From contig NZ_VEIO01000005.1 in NCBI RefSeq assembly GCF_007680605.1, positions 62,001 through 126,000 of the forward strand: a DNA stretch of 64,000 nt, read 5' to 3'. The notes beneath the pieces were generated by a model that searched no databases, had not been told where the DNA came from, and was given only the letters and a program-made list of their open reading frames with translations. The stretch is from Paenibacillus xylanexedens (GTDB taxonomy: Bacteria; Bacillota; Bacilli; Paenibacillales; Paenibacillaceae). Position 1 is the first letter of the stretch, and every line of letters starts with the position of its first letter. This document shows, one piece after another, positions 25,866-34,465 of this stretch. The position numbers were made by a program, and so were the translations under genes.

Positions 25866-25881
25866 CCTAACGATCGTTAGG
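25866..25881. promoter_or_regulatory. Probable TetR operator of the SMR operon
   Basis: CCTAACGATCGTTAGG is a perfect 16-bp palindrome directly upstream of the TetR ribosome binding site. Position and symmetry are what a dimeric TetR repressor would use. Its half-site core CTAACGATC also occurs in the 195-bp dyad elements. Confidence 0.65.
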
Positions 25882-25934
25882 TAACATCTTTTCACACATT
25901 ACATCCTCTGTCAAGACAATACAGAAAACAGCAA

Positions 25935-25972
25935 ATACACCCGCCGCACATGAATAGTGCAGACGGATGTAT
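25935..25972 (-). terminator. Hairpin downstream of the phospholipase D-like gene
   Basis: ATACACCCGCCGCAC and GTGCAGACGGATGTAT form an imperfect long stem around ATGAATA. On the minus strand a T-rich stretch follows. It lies about 175 bases beyond the stop codon at 26147, so it is only a possible terminator. Confidence 0.4.
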
Positions 25973-26146
25973 CTGGTCACAAGGATATATAGGATGATGT
26001 TGGGCGTAGATGCTATCACCGAATTGTTCTTTTGATATAAGGCAATCAAAAAATCCGGGGAGTAAGTGTGGCTATCCCGTTATAGTCATCGGAGCGATCA
26101 TGTCGATAATCCCTGGTTCAACGAATATCGAACATACATGCGTCGA

Positions 26147-27637
26147 TCAGAAGGTGGTAAACCCAAGAATGAGCTGCAGCTTATATACAATACCTTTCAA
26201 GAAGGTGGTCTTCTCCTGAAACTCTTCCAGATTCAAGGTGAATTCGGCATCCGCGTTTGTCCAAATACGTTCGAAATAATTCGCCACATCTACCGTAAAT
26301 GCATGGTCTGCCGGAGCTGCAATCCACACATTGTTCTCCAGGTTGTAATCGTTCAGGTTCCGTGGGGTGAAGTTGGTTGATCCACCGAGCACGATATGAT
26401 CTCCAGCAGCTTTGGCGATATACATCATTTTGGTATGGTACTGCTCTTTGGTGGTGTTATACCAGCGAATCTGGATTTTGCCATTCGATTTATCGTGCAA
26501 TTCAGCTGCCACCGGACGATTGGGAATACCAATCTTCTCCTGGCCAAAGGCATTTTCATTAGGATCAAGCACAAGCCGGATGTCTGCTCCTCGTGCTGAA
26601 GAATCCAGCAATGCCTCCAGTACTTTCGGTGAAGCGATGTAGAACATTCCCATCCAGATTGTATCTCCTTTACCCGTTTGACGGAGCTCACCCAGCAGGG
26701 CATCGTTCACTTTGCCTTCGGTCAAATATCGCAGGCGAACAGGCCCATTATTTTCATTGGCTTCCGAGGACGTGCTGGAAGTTTCGTCATAGACAGGGAG
26801 CTGGCCTCCGCCGGATATATCTACAACAGCTTGCTCCGATTGAATGATATCCCCAATGATCGGACCGGTAACCTCAAAGCCAATGTTAGAGTGATAAGCG
26901 CTAGGGTCATGAATGTTGCCTGATGATACAATAGCTGTTTTTTCGCTGAGAACAACCTTGCGGTGATTGGCCTTTACATTCAGCAATTTCAGATAGGAAC
27001 GCAATGTAACATCCGGGCCATCTGTCGCCATCAGGTTAGGAATCCAGCCTTTGCCGGACTGACCAAACCACTGGAAGAACGTACGCCAGACTGCGGAATA
27101 TACCGGTGTAGAATCACGCAGTGGATCAACATTGGTGATGACGACATGAATATCGGCCTGTTTCATCTGTTCCAGCAGCGGATTCGGGGCCGAGTTATAG
27201 TTGGTGTTTACTTCATCCGTAATGAACCAGATGTCCATATCGGGATGCTGCATTTTTTTGGCGATAAGTGCATCCGTAAACTCCTGACTGACAGGTGGAA
27301 AGTTCTGTCCTTTGTGCTGGTAGTTGTTGAACAGAAACATATCGACCAGTACAAACTGTTCCGCTTCCTCAACGACCTGTAGCATCCGCTGAAAAATCTG
27401 TTGTTCATGCTGCATTTGTCCATCGGAAGAAGGGTACGTAAGATCATGAAGGAACTCCACGTTCTTCACCCGGTATTCGGGGCTTTCATAAGAGATGCCT
27501 GGCGGTAGCGGTTTATAGGTCTGATAGAGCATAACAGCAATAAACCATAGGATAAGTAATGCAATTACTGTGCGTATGTATGGGAATTTGCCGCGGGAAG
27601 ATTTGCGGTCAGAGGTATGGCGGCGCAATGGGAACAA
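26147..27637 (-). CDS. Membrane-anchored phospholipase D-like protein
   Basis: 496 residues. An N-terminal membrane helix (TVIALLILWFIAVMLYQTY) follows a basic start and anchors an external enzyme domain. Two HKD-type motifs are visible: NHRKVVLSEKTAIVSSGN in the first half and YHTKMMYIAKAAGDHIVLGGSTNF in the second. PLD-family proteins cleave or transfer phosphodiester groups, as in cardiolipin synthase or phospholipase. Here the motifs have H-x-K but the Asp position is atypical (Glu in the first), so activity is not assured. TTG 27637 with GGGGGAG upstream is the start. It is divergent from carH; no functional link is seen. Confidence 0.82.
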   Translation of the reverse strand: MFPLRRHTSDRKSSRGKFPYIRTVIALLILWFIAVMLYQTYKPLPPGISYESPEYRVKNVEFLHDLTYPSSDGQMQHEQQIFQRMLQVVEEAEQFVLVDMFLFNNYQHKGQNFPPVSQEFTDALIAKKMQHPDMDIWFITDEVNTNYNSAPNPLLEQMKQADIHVVITNVDPLRDSTPVYSAVWRTFFQWFGQSGKGWIPNLMATDGPDVTLRSYLKLLNVKANHRKVVLSEKTAIVSSGNIHDPSAYHSNIGFEVTGPIIGDIIQSEQAVVDISGGGQLPVYDETSSTSSEANENNGPVRLRYLTEGKVNDALLGELRQTGKGDTIWMGMFYIASPKVLEALLDSSARGADIRLVLDPNENAFGQEKIGIPNRPVAAELHDKSNGKIQIRWYNTTKEQYHTKMMYIAKAAGDHIVLGGSTNFTPRNLNDYNLENNVWIAAPADHAFTVDVANYFERIWTNADAEFTLNLEEFQEKTTFLKGIVYKLQLILGFTTF

Positions 27638-27775
27638 TGTTGGACTCCCCCTTTCTGTACTTGCTGACGTTTATTACCACAGGTGCAGCGATGTTGACGC
27701 AGGAGACAGAATTCGGATGTTGAATGAGAATCATGAGATTTTTACAGGGGAATCATGCAATTTGGATTGGATGAA

Positions 27776-27829
27776 TCGACAGCTGTAGGGTCGTTGTGTA
27801 TAATGAACGTATTATTTTTGTAGAACGTT
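27776..27829 (+). promoter_or_regulatory. carH promoter with three tandem 11-bp candidate CarH boxes
   Basis: A -35 TCGACA (27776-27781), 17 bp, and -10 TATAAT (27799-27804) make a good sigma-A promoter. From 27797 three direct 11-bp repeats follow without gaps (27797-27807, 27808-27818, 27819-27829). They fit YGTAKWAYRWT, with YGTA at the start of each. They cover the -10 element and the start point. CarH proteins are known to bind head-to-tail 11-bp repeats as tetramers in the dark, so autorepression is likely. The match is by eye. Confidence 0.6.
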
Positions 27830-27853
27830 TATGGAGAGAAAGTAGGTAATCAC

Positions 27854-28795
27854 GTGTATTCCATCAAACAAGTCGCTGCTATGCTGGGCATTCAGGCGGT
27901 CACGCTCCGGGCTTGGGAAAATCGATATGATGCAGTTACCCCTGAACGGACAGAGTCGGGTTATCGCATGTACACGGAAGAGAATGTAGCGGATCTGCGC
28001 TGGCTAAAGGAGCAGATTGATCAGCATCAGGCCAATATCTCCGAGGCTGTACGCATGTTGAAGATCAGAAAAGCCCAAATGCCTGACTCTTCCTCACCTG
28101 CGCCGATGGTGCCCCCAGTACCCGTGATGGAAGAGGCTCATGCACAGATGGCCGATCAGATCTATGACTCCCTCTATCATTTTCAGGGCGAGCGTGCCAA
28201 CGGTTTGATTGATTTTGGTTTCACGATGTACGGATATGACAGCATGTTCTACCATGTACTCGTACCGATCCTGGTTCGGGTTGGAGACGCCTGGGAAGCG
28301 GGACGTGCGACCGTAGCGCAGGAGCATTTTATGACGCAACTGATCTCCCAACGGTTTTATCAGTTTTTCCATCTGTTCCCGATCTATCCGCATCTGCCCA
28401 AAGTTCTTGCTCTCTGTCCGGAAGGAGAGCATCACCAGGTCGGTTTATTGTTGTTCTCTCTATTTATGCGCAAAAATGGAGCGGAAGTCCTGTATCTCGG
28501 GGCTAATACGCCGGAGGAAGGGGTATTTCCAATTCTCCGTGAGCAGAAAATTAAACTGGTCTGTCTTTCGATTACGAACCCCGGACTTGTTGAAGCTTGC
28601 GATCAGCTGATCGGCCGAATCCGGGACGAGTTTCCTCATATTCGTTTTGTGCTGGGCGGCAAAGGTTTTGAACGTGCGAAGAATGCCCGTTACCCGGAGT
28701 GGATTATGCCCGAAGATTCGGCAGATTGGCAGTCCTGGATGGAACGGGAGTATTTCACGGATCGGCCATCGGGTGCCGAACAAGTGAGAAGGTGA
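27854..28795 (+). CDS. carH: CarH-like MerR-type B12-dependent photoreceptor repressor
   Basis: 313 residues from GTG 27854. The N-terminal MerR helix-turn-helix (YSIKQVAAMLGIQAVTLRAWENRY) is followed by a Pro/Ser linker near 85-100, a four-helix cobalamin cap and a Rossmann B12 domain. The cap has the CarH signature W-x(9)-EH in GDAWEAGRATVAQEHF (near 146-158). The Rossmann part has EGEHHQVGLLL near 190, the place of the lower-ligand His. This pattern is characteristic of light sensors that bind adenosylcobalamin, repress in the dark and fall apart in light. It lies directly before a carotenoid operon, its classic target. A terminator separates it from that operon. Confidence 0.87.
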   Translation: MYSIKQVAAMLGIQAVTLRAWENRYDAVTPERTESGYRMYTEENVADLRWLKEQIDQHQANISEAVRMLKIRKAQMPDSSSPAPMVPPVPVMEEAHAQMADQIYDSLYHFQGERANGLIDFGFTMYGYDSMFYHVLVPILVRVGDAWEAGRATVAQEHFMTQLISQRFYQFFHLFPIYPHLPKVLALCPEGEHHQVGLLLFSLFMRKNGAEVLYLGANTPEEGVFPILREQKIKLVCLSITNPGLVEACDQLIGRIRDEFPHIRFVLGGKGFERAKNARYPEWIMPEDSADWQSWMEREYFTDRPSGAEQVRR

Positions 28796-28840
28796 CAATT
28801 GAACATAAGGCAACTGCCGATGGAATATATTCAGATAGGA

Positions 28841-28875
28841 CATCCTTTGATCCAAGATCAAGGGATGTTTTTTTT
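28841..28875 (+). terminator. Intrinsic terminator of carH
   Basis: CATCCTTTGATC (28841-28852) pairs with GATCAAGGGATG (28856-28867) with one mismatch and a CAA loop, followed by T8. Confidence 0.85.
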
Positions 28876-28947
28876 ATGGATTATTCGGGTCGTTAACGTA
28901 TAAAAAACAATTAATTTGACCCGTCGGTCATTTTATGTTTTACTTGT

Positions 28948-28980
28948 CGTATAATATTTGTACACGATTTGTATAATGTT
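28948..28980 (+). promoter_or_regulatory. Three tandem 11-bp candidate CarH boxes at the carotenoid operon promoter
   Basis: Three gapless direct repeats at 28948-28958, 28959-28969 and 28970-28980 have consensus YGTAYAMKRTT (for example TGTATAATGTT). The first and third contain TATAAT hexamers, so bound CarH would block RNA polymerase. The same number, period and motif occur at the carH promoter. They lie about 95 bases before the first crt gene. The true -35 is not clear (TTGACC at 28916-28921 is one candidate). Confidence 0.6.
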
Positions 28981-29074
28981 TTTGAGTTTACCCGATTAAA
29001 GTGTTTCATGGCGGTTTAATAATAGGTTAGGGGCTTGAGAACTAGAGACAGTCCTACATAGAAAGGTGAGTGGC

Positions 29075-30625
29075 ATGATACCGAATCAACAACGCAAACG
29101 TGCAGCCGTCATTGGCGCAGGCCCGGGTGGGCTTGCAGCCGCCATGTTACTGTCCGGTCAGGGATATGAGGTTGATGTGTACGAGAAACAGCCAGCTATC
29201 GGCGGACGTTCTTCCCGTCTGGAGCTTGGTGAATACAAGTTTGACCGCGGGGCTACCTTTTTGATGATGCCTCAGTTAATTGAAGAGATGTTTGATGTGG
29301 TCGGACGCAAGCTGTCGGATTATGTAGATATGAAAGAACTGACCCCGCTGTACGCTTTGAACTTTGGAGATAAGGTGTTCACGCCTTCACGCAATCGGGA
29401 GGATACCGCGGCGCAGATCAAAGAGCTGTTCCCCGGCAATGAAGAGAATTACCTCCGGTACATGCGGGACGAAGAAGTGAAGTTTGGGAAAGTGATGCCA
29501 CTGCTCCGCCGTCCGTTTGGCAAGCTCACCGATTATTTACGTAAAGATGCGATTACGGCCCTACCTAAACTGGATATAAATAATACGGTTTACGGCATTC
29601 TTTCCCGGTACTTTACCGACGAACGTTTGCGCTGGGCGTTTACATTCCAGTCCAAATATTTGGGAATGTCCGCGTGGGATTGTCCCGGAACGTTTACGAT
29701 CCTGTCGTTTATCGAACACCAATATGGACTGTTTCATCCGATCGGCGGCGTAAATCGGGTATTTCAGGCGATGGCAGATGTCATTGCAGAGAATGGCGGA
29801 CGTGTTCACACGAATACATCTGTCAAGCAGGTTATCGTTCGCAATGGTCGTGCGGAGGGCGTATTACTTGAAAACGGCGAACGGATTGAAGCTGATCATG
29901 TCGTAGTCAATGCCGACTTTGCCCATGCAGTGAACCATTTGTTCGAACCTGGCGTACTTAAAAAATATACACCCGAAAAAATGAAGCGAAAAAAATATTC
30001 CTGTTCCACAGCGATGCTGTATCTGGGTGTAGATGGCGAGATCGACCTGCCGCATCACTCGATCTATTTTCCAGAAGACTATCGGGTGAACGTTGATGAG
30101 ATCACGAAGCACAAAATTTTATCGGCAGACCCGTCTCTATATGTTCATAACCCATCCAGGCTCGATCCGACACTCGCTCCGGCAGGAAAATCTGCACTTT
30201 ACGTGCTGATGCCAACACCAAACCTTACAGGAGACATTGACTGGGAGGCGGAACGAGCGAAGGTGCAGGAAGACATGTTGAAGCGGCTCGAAGCGATTCC
30301 CGAGCTGGCAGACATCCGCGGGCGGATTGAAGAATGCATGCTGTTTACCCCGCTGGATTGGCAAAATGAGCTGGATGTATACCAGGGAGCAACGTTTAAT
30401 ATGGCACACAACCTGGGCCAGATGATGTATCTGAGACCGCACAATCAGTTCGAGGAATTGGAACGGGTTTGGCTGGTGGGTGGAGGTACACACCCGGGTA
30501 GCGGCTTGCCGACGATCTTTGAATCGGCACGAATCAGTGTCAGATTGATTCAGGAAGAGGATGCGCGAAGACGTGCCAAGCCATCCTCCTACGTGAAGAC
30601 CGCCCAGGCCGGAGGAAACTCATGA
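29075..30625 (+). CDS. CrtN-family carotenoid desaturase/oxidase, paralogue 1 (first gene of the crt operon)
   Basis: 516 residues from ATG 29075 (GAAAGGTGAG upstream; GTG 29066 lies in that site). The FAD-binding motif AAVIGAGPGGLAAAMLLSGQGYEVDVYEK is at the N-terminus. The C-terminal signature WLVGGGTHPGSGLPTIFESARIS is typical of phytoene desaturase-like enzymes. Family: CrtI/CrtN flavoproteins that dehydrogenate phytoene or diapophytoene. With CrtM in the operon, the substrate is most likely C30 diapophytoene, converted to diapolycopene. Which of the three paralogues is desaturase and which is terminal oxidase cannot be decided by eye. It overlaps the next gene by 4 bases. Confidence 0.87.
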   Translation: MIPNQQRKRAAVIGAGPGGLAAAMLLSGQGYEVDVYEKQPAIGGRSSRLELGEYKFDRGATFLMMPQLIEEMFDVVGRKLSDYVDMKELTPLYALNFGDKVFTPSRNREDTAAQIKELFPGNEENYLRYMRDEEVKFGKVMPLLRRPFGKLTDYLRKDAITALPKLDINNTVYGILSRYFTDERLRWAFTFQSKYLGMSAWDCPGTFTILSFIEHQYGLFHPIGGVNRVFQAMADVIAENGGRVHTNTSVKQVIVRNGRAEGVLLENGERIEADHVVVNADFAHAVNHLFEPGVLKKYTPEKMKRKKYSCSTAMLYLGVDGEIDLPHHSIYFPEDYRVNVDEITKHKILSADPSLYVHNPSRLDPTLAPAGKSALYVLMPTPNLTGDIDWEAERAKVQEDMLKRLEAIPELADIRGRIEECMLFTPLDWQNELDVYQGATFNMAHNLGQMMYLRPHNQFEELERVWLVGGGTHPGSGLPTIFESARISVRLIQEEDARRRAKPSSYVKTAQAGGNS

Positions 30626-32085
30626 AGCGGGCTGCTGTTGTAGGAGCAGGGATTGGAGGACTTACCTCAGCTTTGTTGCTGAACCGTCAGGGATGGGATG
30701 TTACGGTATACGAACGAGGTTCCCGTGTAGGCGGACGGATTGCTTTTGAACAGGAGGGCGATTACCGGATTGATCAGGGGCCGACCATTGTCCTCCTGCC
30801 CGAGATGTTGCTTGGCATTCTGGAAGAGGCCGGTGTCGATCGCTCCAAAGTCGAGTTGCTGCGCTGTGATCCGTTATACCGGGTCCACTATCACAGTGGA
30901 CGTGTCATGACCAAGAAGACAGACCGGATGGAGCAGACGGCCGAGATTGAACGGTTATTCCCGGGAGAAGGCCGAGGATTTACGAGATTCATGAAGGATA
31001 TGGACACGTTGTTTCCCGCAGGCCGGGCAGCGTTTCTGGAACAGATGTTTCCGCGCAAAAGGGATTTCTTCACCCCTTCGCTCATGTCGCTTATGGGCAA
31101 GCTGCGTGCACACAAGAGTGTGCGGAAGGCCGTAGGGGATTATTTTGAACATGAAGAATTGCTCGATGCGTATTCGCTGCAAAGCTTGTATATCGGTGGA
31201 TCGCCCTTTGGTACACCTGGGATTTATTCGTTGCTTCCTTACGCTGAACACGAATATGGCATCTGGATGGTGAAGGGTGGTTACGCGGCTTTGCCCGCTA
31301 TTCTGGAGCAGGAACTGCTCTCACGTGGCGGAAAGATCAAGCTGAACACAGAAGTCACCGGATTGAAGATTCATAATGGAGTGTGCGAGGGGATTGAAAC
31401 GGCTGACGGTGCTGAAAAGGCGGATGCCGTAATCTACAACGGAGATTTTCCGAACTTGAATCAGCTCTTGAAGCAGGTGTCAGAAGCACCCTTGAAACGT
31501 AAGCCGTATCGCCCTTCATCGGGGTGTGTGCTGATTTACGCCGGAGTAGATAAACGGTGGGAGGATGCCACAACGCATCAGTTTTTCTTGCCACCAAGCC
31601 TGGATGGTAGTTTGCGCCAAGTGTTCAACGAGCGCCGTATTCCGGCAAAGCCATCATTTTACGTATTCAACCCGGCTGCGGTGGACGAGACGGCTGCACC
31701 TCCGGGACAGAGTGTACTGTATTTCCTCATTCCGGTACCGGACGCTGAAGGCGTGGACTGGGAGCAGGAGAGTGAAGCGCTGGCGGAACGTGTGCTGGAA
31801 GAAGCAGAAGAGCGGGGATTCCCGGGACTCCGTGCAGCGTTGCAGTGGAAAAAAGTACGTACACCTGCTGACGCCGCGCGTGATGGCCTATACGGTGGAG
31901 GAAGCTTTGGCATTGCACCTGTCCTGTTTCAGTCGGGTGTGTATCGACCGCAGCCCAAGCCGTTTTCGAAGATACAAGGTTTATATGCTGCCGGAGCATC
32001 GGTGCATCCAGGAGGCGGCGTGCCCATCGTCATGCAAGGCGCAAGGATGGCTGTCAATCAACTCATGAAGGAGATGGGGAAATGA
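30622..32085 (+). CDS. CrtN-family carotenoid desaturase/oxidase, paralogue 2
   Basis: 487 residues. The N-terminal FAD motif AAVVGAGIGGLTSALLLNRQGWDVTVYER starts at residue 3, and GASVHPGGGVPIVMQGARMA ends the chain. Both features mark the CrtI/CrtN family. The start ATG overlaps the previous stop codon (ATGA) and its own stop codon overlaps crtM (ATGA), so it is tightly coupled. Second member of a three-paralogue set. Such sets in Bacillus and Planococcus-type C30 pathways divide the work between desaturation and oxidation of the chain ends. Confidence 0.87.
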   Translation: MKRAAVVGAGIGGLTSALLLNRQGWDVTVYERGSRVGGRIAFEQEGDYRIDQGPTIVLLPEMLLGILEEAGVDRSKVELLRCDPLYRVHYHSGRVMTKKTDRMEQTAEIERLFPGEGRGFTRFMKDMDTLFPAGRAAFLEQMFPRKRDFFTPSLMSLMGKLRAHKSVRKAVGDYFEHEELLDAYSLQSLYIGGSPFGTPGIYSLLPYAEHEYGIWMVKGGYAALPAILEQELLSRGGKIKLNTEVTGLKIHNGVCEGIETADGAEKADAVIYNGDFPNLNQLLKQVSEAPLKRKPYRPSSGCVLIYAGVDKRWEDATTHQFFLPPSLDGSLRQVFNERRIPAKPSFYVFNPAAVDETAAPPGQSVLYFLIPVPDAEGVDWEQESEALAERVLEEAEERGFPGLRAALQWKKVRTPADAARDGLYGGGSFGIAPVLFQSGVYRPQPKPFSKIQGLYAAGASVHPGGGVPIVMQGARMAVNQLMKEMGK

Positions 32086-32954
32086 ACGAAGCAATTTTGA
32101 GCAGGTGTGAAGAGTTGATGCAGAAGGGTTCCTCGTCTTTTTATCAGGCGTTTAAAGGCCTGCCAAGTCCCCGCCGGGAGGCGGTGTATGTCATCTATGC
32201 GTTTTGCCGCATGATTGATGACAGCGTGGATGAGCCGGAGCAATCAACGTATACGATCCATGAGATTCGTGATTTATTTGAACACCTCGAAGAAGCGGAG
32301 GGGCACTTTATCTGGCCGGCACTGAGATGGCTGTTCAGCAGCTTCCCTCATCTGGACAAAGGCCCGTTTTTTCGTCAGATGGAAGGCCAATTAACGGATC
32401 TGGAAGTGACCCATTATACAACGCTGGAGCAGCTGGAGCACTATTGTTATCTGGTTGCCGGAACCGTAGGCGAGATGCTGCTGCCTGTGCTACGTAATGA
32501 TAACGGTGCGGAAGTAGCGATGAATGGCATCGCACTGGGCAAAGGCATGCAGATTGTGAACATTATTCGGGATGTGGGGGAAGACCGGGCCAGAATGCGC
32601 CGTTATGTACCGCTTGAGATCATGGAGAAACACGGATACTCCGAACAGGACTGGGAAGACGGCATTGTGGATGAGAGATTTATCGCCATTATTCAGGATC
32701 TGAAAGCGGCAGCGCTGAACTGGTTCCGGATCGGCATGGATCGTCTGGATACCTATCCGGTTGAGAGCGCCTTTTCGATCGAGTTAGCCGCGGCCTTCTA
32801 TTCAACGATCCTGCACGCCGTGGAGCGTAACGACTATGATGTGTACACGAAACGAGCGTATGTCAGCGATGAATTGAAACTGGAGATGCTGGGTGCGATT
32901 GTGAAACGATATCCGATGCTGGCGTATCAAGCTTCCCGAATGGCGGTATCCTGA
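32082..32954 (+). CDS. crtM: Dehydrosqualene (diapophytoene) synthase CrtM-like
   Basis: 290 residues, all-helical prenyl synthase fold. First Asp-rich motif DDSVDE near residue 46 and second NIIRDVGEDRARMRRY near 160 bind the diphosphates through Mg2+. The gene condenses two farnesyl diphosphates head to head to diapophytoene if C30, or geranylgeranyl diphosphates to phytoene if C40. The surrounding CrtN-type genes and the absence of crtE or crtY favour C30. It overlaps both neighbours by 1-4 bases. Confidence 0.9.
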   Translation: MNEAILSRCEELMQKGSSSFYQAFKGLPSPRREAVYVIYAFCRMIDDSVDEPEQSTYTIHEIRDLFEHLEEAEGHFIWPALRWLFSSFPHLDKGPFFRQMEGQLTDLEVTHYTTLEQLEHYCYLVAGTVGEMLLPVLRNDNGAEVAMNGIALGKGMQIVNIIRDVGEDRARMRRYVPLEIMEKHGYSEQDWEDGIVDERFIAIIQDLKAAALNWFRIGMDRLDTYPVESAFSIELAAAFYSTILHAVERNDYDVYTKRAYVSDELKLEMLGAIVKRYPMLAYQASRMAVS

Positions 32955-33721
32955 TGGTTCAGTGGGTATACTGGGTATGGTACGCCATAGGTGCCATCCT
33001 GATGCTTACGATTGGTGTGCCTGAGGCGTTATCCTTCTCTAATGGGCTATTTCTTGTATTCTACGCGTTGTATGTGCTTGACCTTATATATCAGCAACAT
33101 CGCCGATCTGACCTGTCCGACCAGTCAGTCAAGTGGCTACGGCCCGGCCTCTGGATATCGTCCTTTATCATCTGGCTGGGCGGGATGGGCGTGGAGTGGA
33201 TCGGTGTACATACACACTGGCCTTTTGGCGAGTATGCCTATTCCGACTTCTTCGGCATCCATCTGTTCAGTGTACCGGTAACACTTGGATTTGCCTGGAT
33301 CGCAGTCGTTGGCAACTCGGCGCTAATTAGTGGCGGTGGATCGACTTGGGGTGGTAAGTTGGTGCGAGCCCTCAAAACGGGATTTTGGGCAATTGTGCTG
33401 GATTTCGTACTCGACCCTGTCGCCCATGCAAGGGGATTCTGGGAATGGCAGGCACCGGGCGGGTTCTACGGTGTTCCGTGGACAAACTACATCAGTTGGT
33501 TCATTATGGGGGCATTTCTGTCTCTCTTTTTGCCGGCGATGCCTAAGGACGGGCGTTCCTTACTTCGGGCAAAATGGCTGTACCAGCTGTTTATCCTTCT
33601 GTTTGGCGTGCTTGCGCTAAAGGAAGGTATAACAGGCAGCTTCATCATCGCCATTGCAGGTGTGCTGCTTGCCGAGGGGAGCTGGCTGTATGATTCGCGC
33701 CGTAAAGTCCAAAGCGTTTGA
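32954..33721 (+). CDS. cruF: CruF-like carotenoid hydratase (carotenoid biosynthesis protein), integral membrane
   Basis: 255 residues with about seven membrane helices. Conserved family stretches include VEWIGVHTHWPFGEYAYSD, LDPVAHARGFWEWQ and the polar GVPWTNYISWF. CruF-family proteins add water to the 1,2 double bond of an acyclic carotenoid end, giving a tertiary hydroxyl that can be glycosylated. It starts in the crtM stop codon (TGATG). Its last 32 bases overlap the next gene. A heme- or bisanhydrobacterioruberin-type hydratase is the same family. Confidence 0.85.
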   Translation: MVQWVYWVWYAIGAILMLTIGVPEALSFSNGLFLVFYALYVLDLIYQQHRRSDLSDQSVKWLRPGLWISSFIIWLGGMGVEWIGVHTHWPFGEYAYSDFFGIHLFSVPVTLGFAWIAVVGNSALISGGGSTWGGKLVRALKTGFWAIVLDFVLDPVAHARGFWEWQAPGGFYGVPWTNYISWFIMGAFLSLFLPAMPKDGRSLLRAKWLYQLFILLFGVLALKEGITGSFIIAIAGVLLAEGSWLYDSRRKVQSV

Positions 33722-34463
33722 CCGGGTCTTCTCGCTGTACAACCATTATTATTTGCTACGCAGACGTTTTCGTTCGTTTACGCTCTCGGGTTCGCTCGAT
33801 CCACATATGGTAGATCGTAACGGCGTGGATGGGCTACTACCTATGGCACCGGATCAGCCCGTTGTCTATTTCATGAACCACAGCTCATGGTGGGATGGTC
33901 TGCTCCTGTATCATGCGGCGAAGCAAACTTCGCGTGGGGATCATTATGTGATGATGGAGGAGCGACAGCTTCGGCAGTATGCTTTTTTTCGCAAACTCGG
34001 GGCGTATTCGATTAACAAGGACAGTGCATCGGGTGTTCGGACATCGTTGCAATATACAAATGAGTTGCTGGCTGCCGGCAAAAGGGTCTGGATATTCCCG
34101 CAGGGTGAAATTCTGCATCAGGAGGCTCGGCCGATTCAGTTCCGTCCGGGCATCGGACTCGTGCTTCGTCGTTTTCCGCAGGCTATTGCCGTGCCAGTCA
34201 CCTTATGTCATGGCATGGTTCAGCATGACCTGCCGGAAATCTCAATGAAGGCCGGCTTACCGATTGTGGAAGACTGGAAAACGTGGAGAAGTGAAGAGAT
34301 TGCTAATCGGCTGGGACATGTGCTGGAGCAACAACTGAATGATCATAGAGCAACGTTGATTCGGCTTGGACAAGGAAGTCTGCCAGATGCCCAGCCTCTG
34401 ATTCGGGGAATTCGCTCCACTAGTGAAAAATACGATGCGGCACGAAAGCGGGTGAACCGATAA
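33690..34463 (+). CDS. 1-acylglycerol-3-phosphate acyltransferase-like enzyme (carotenoid glycoside acylation)
   Basis: 257 residues. ATG 33690 was chosen for GAGGGGAG 8 bases upstream, giving a 32-base overlap with cruF. The PlsC motif H-x4-D is present as NHSSWWDGLLL near residue 68, then FPQGEILHQ and PVTLCHG follow as later PlsC blocks. There is no long membrane helix. In this operon it probably transfers a fatty acyl chain to the sugar of a glycosylated carotenoid, as CrtO does in staphyloxanthin synthesis. A role in phospholipid synthesis is possible but less likely here. Confidence 0.82.
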   Translation: MIRAVKSKAFDRVFSLYNHYYLLRRRFRSFTLSGSLDPHMVDRNGVDGLLPMAPDQPVVYFMNHSSWWDGLLLYHAAKQTSRGDHYVMMEERQLRQYAFFRKLGAYSINKDSASGVRTSLQYTNELLAAGKRVWIFPQGEILHQEARPIQFRPGIGLVLRRFPQAIAVPVTLCHGMVQHDLPEISMKAGLPIVEDWKTWRSEEIANRLGHVLEQQLNDHRATLIRLGQGSLPDAQPLIRGIRSTSEKYDAARKRVNR

Positions 34464-34465
34464 AC

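Noticed and set aside
25854..26146. Possible guanidine (ykkC) riboswitch before the SMR operon
   Set aside because: No conserved ykkC-type blocks are visible, and the TetR gene with its operator explains the control.
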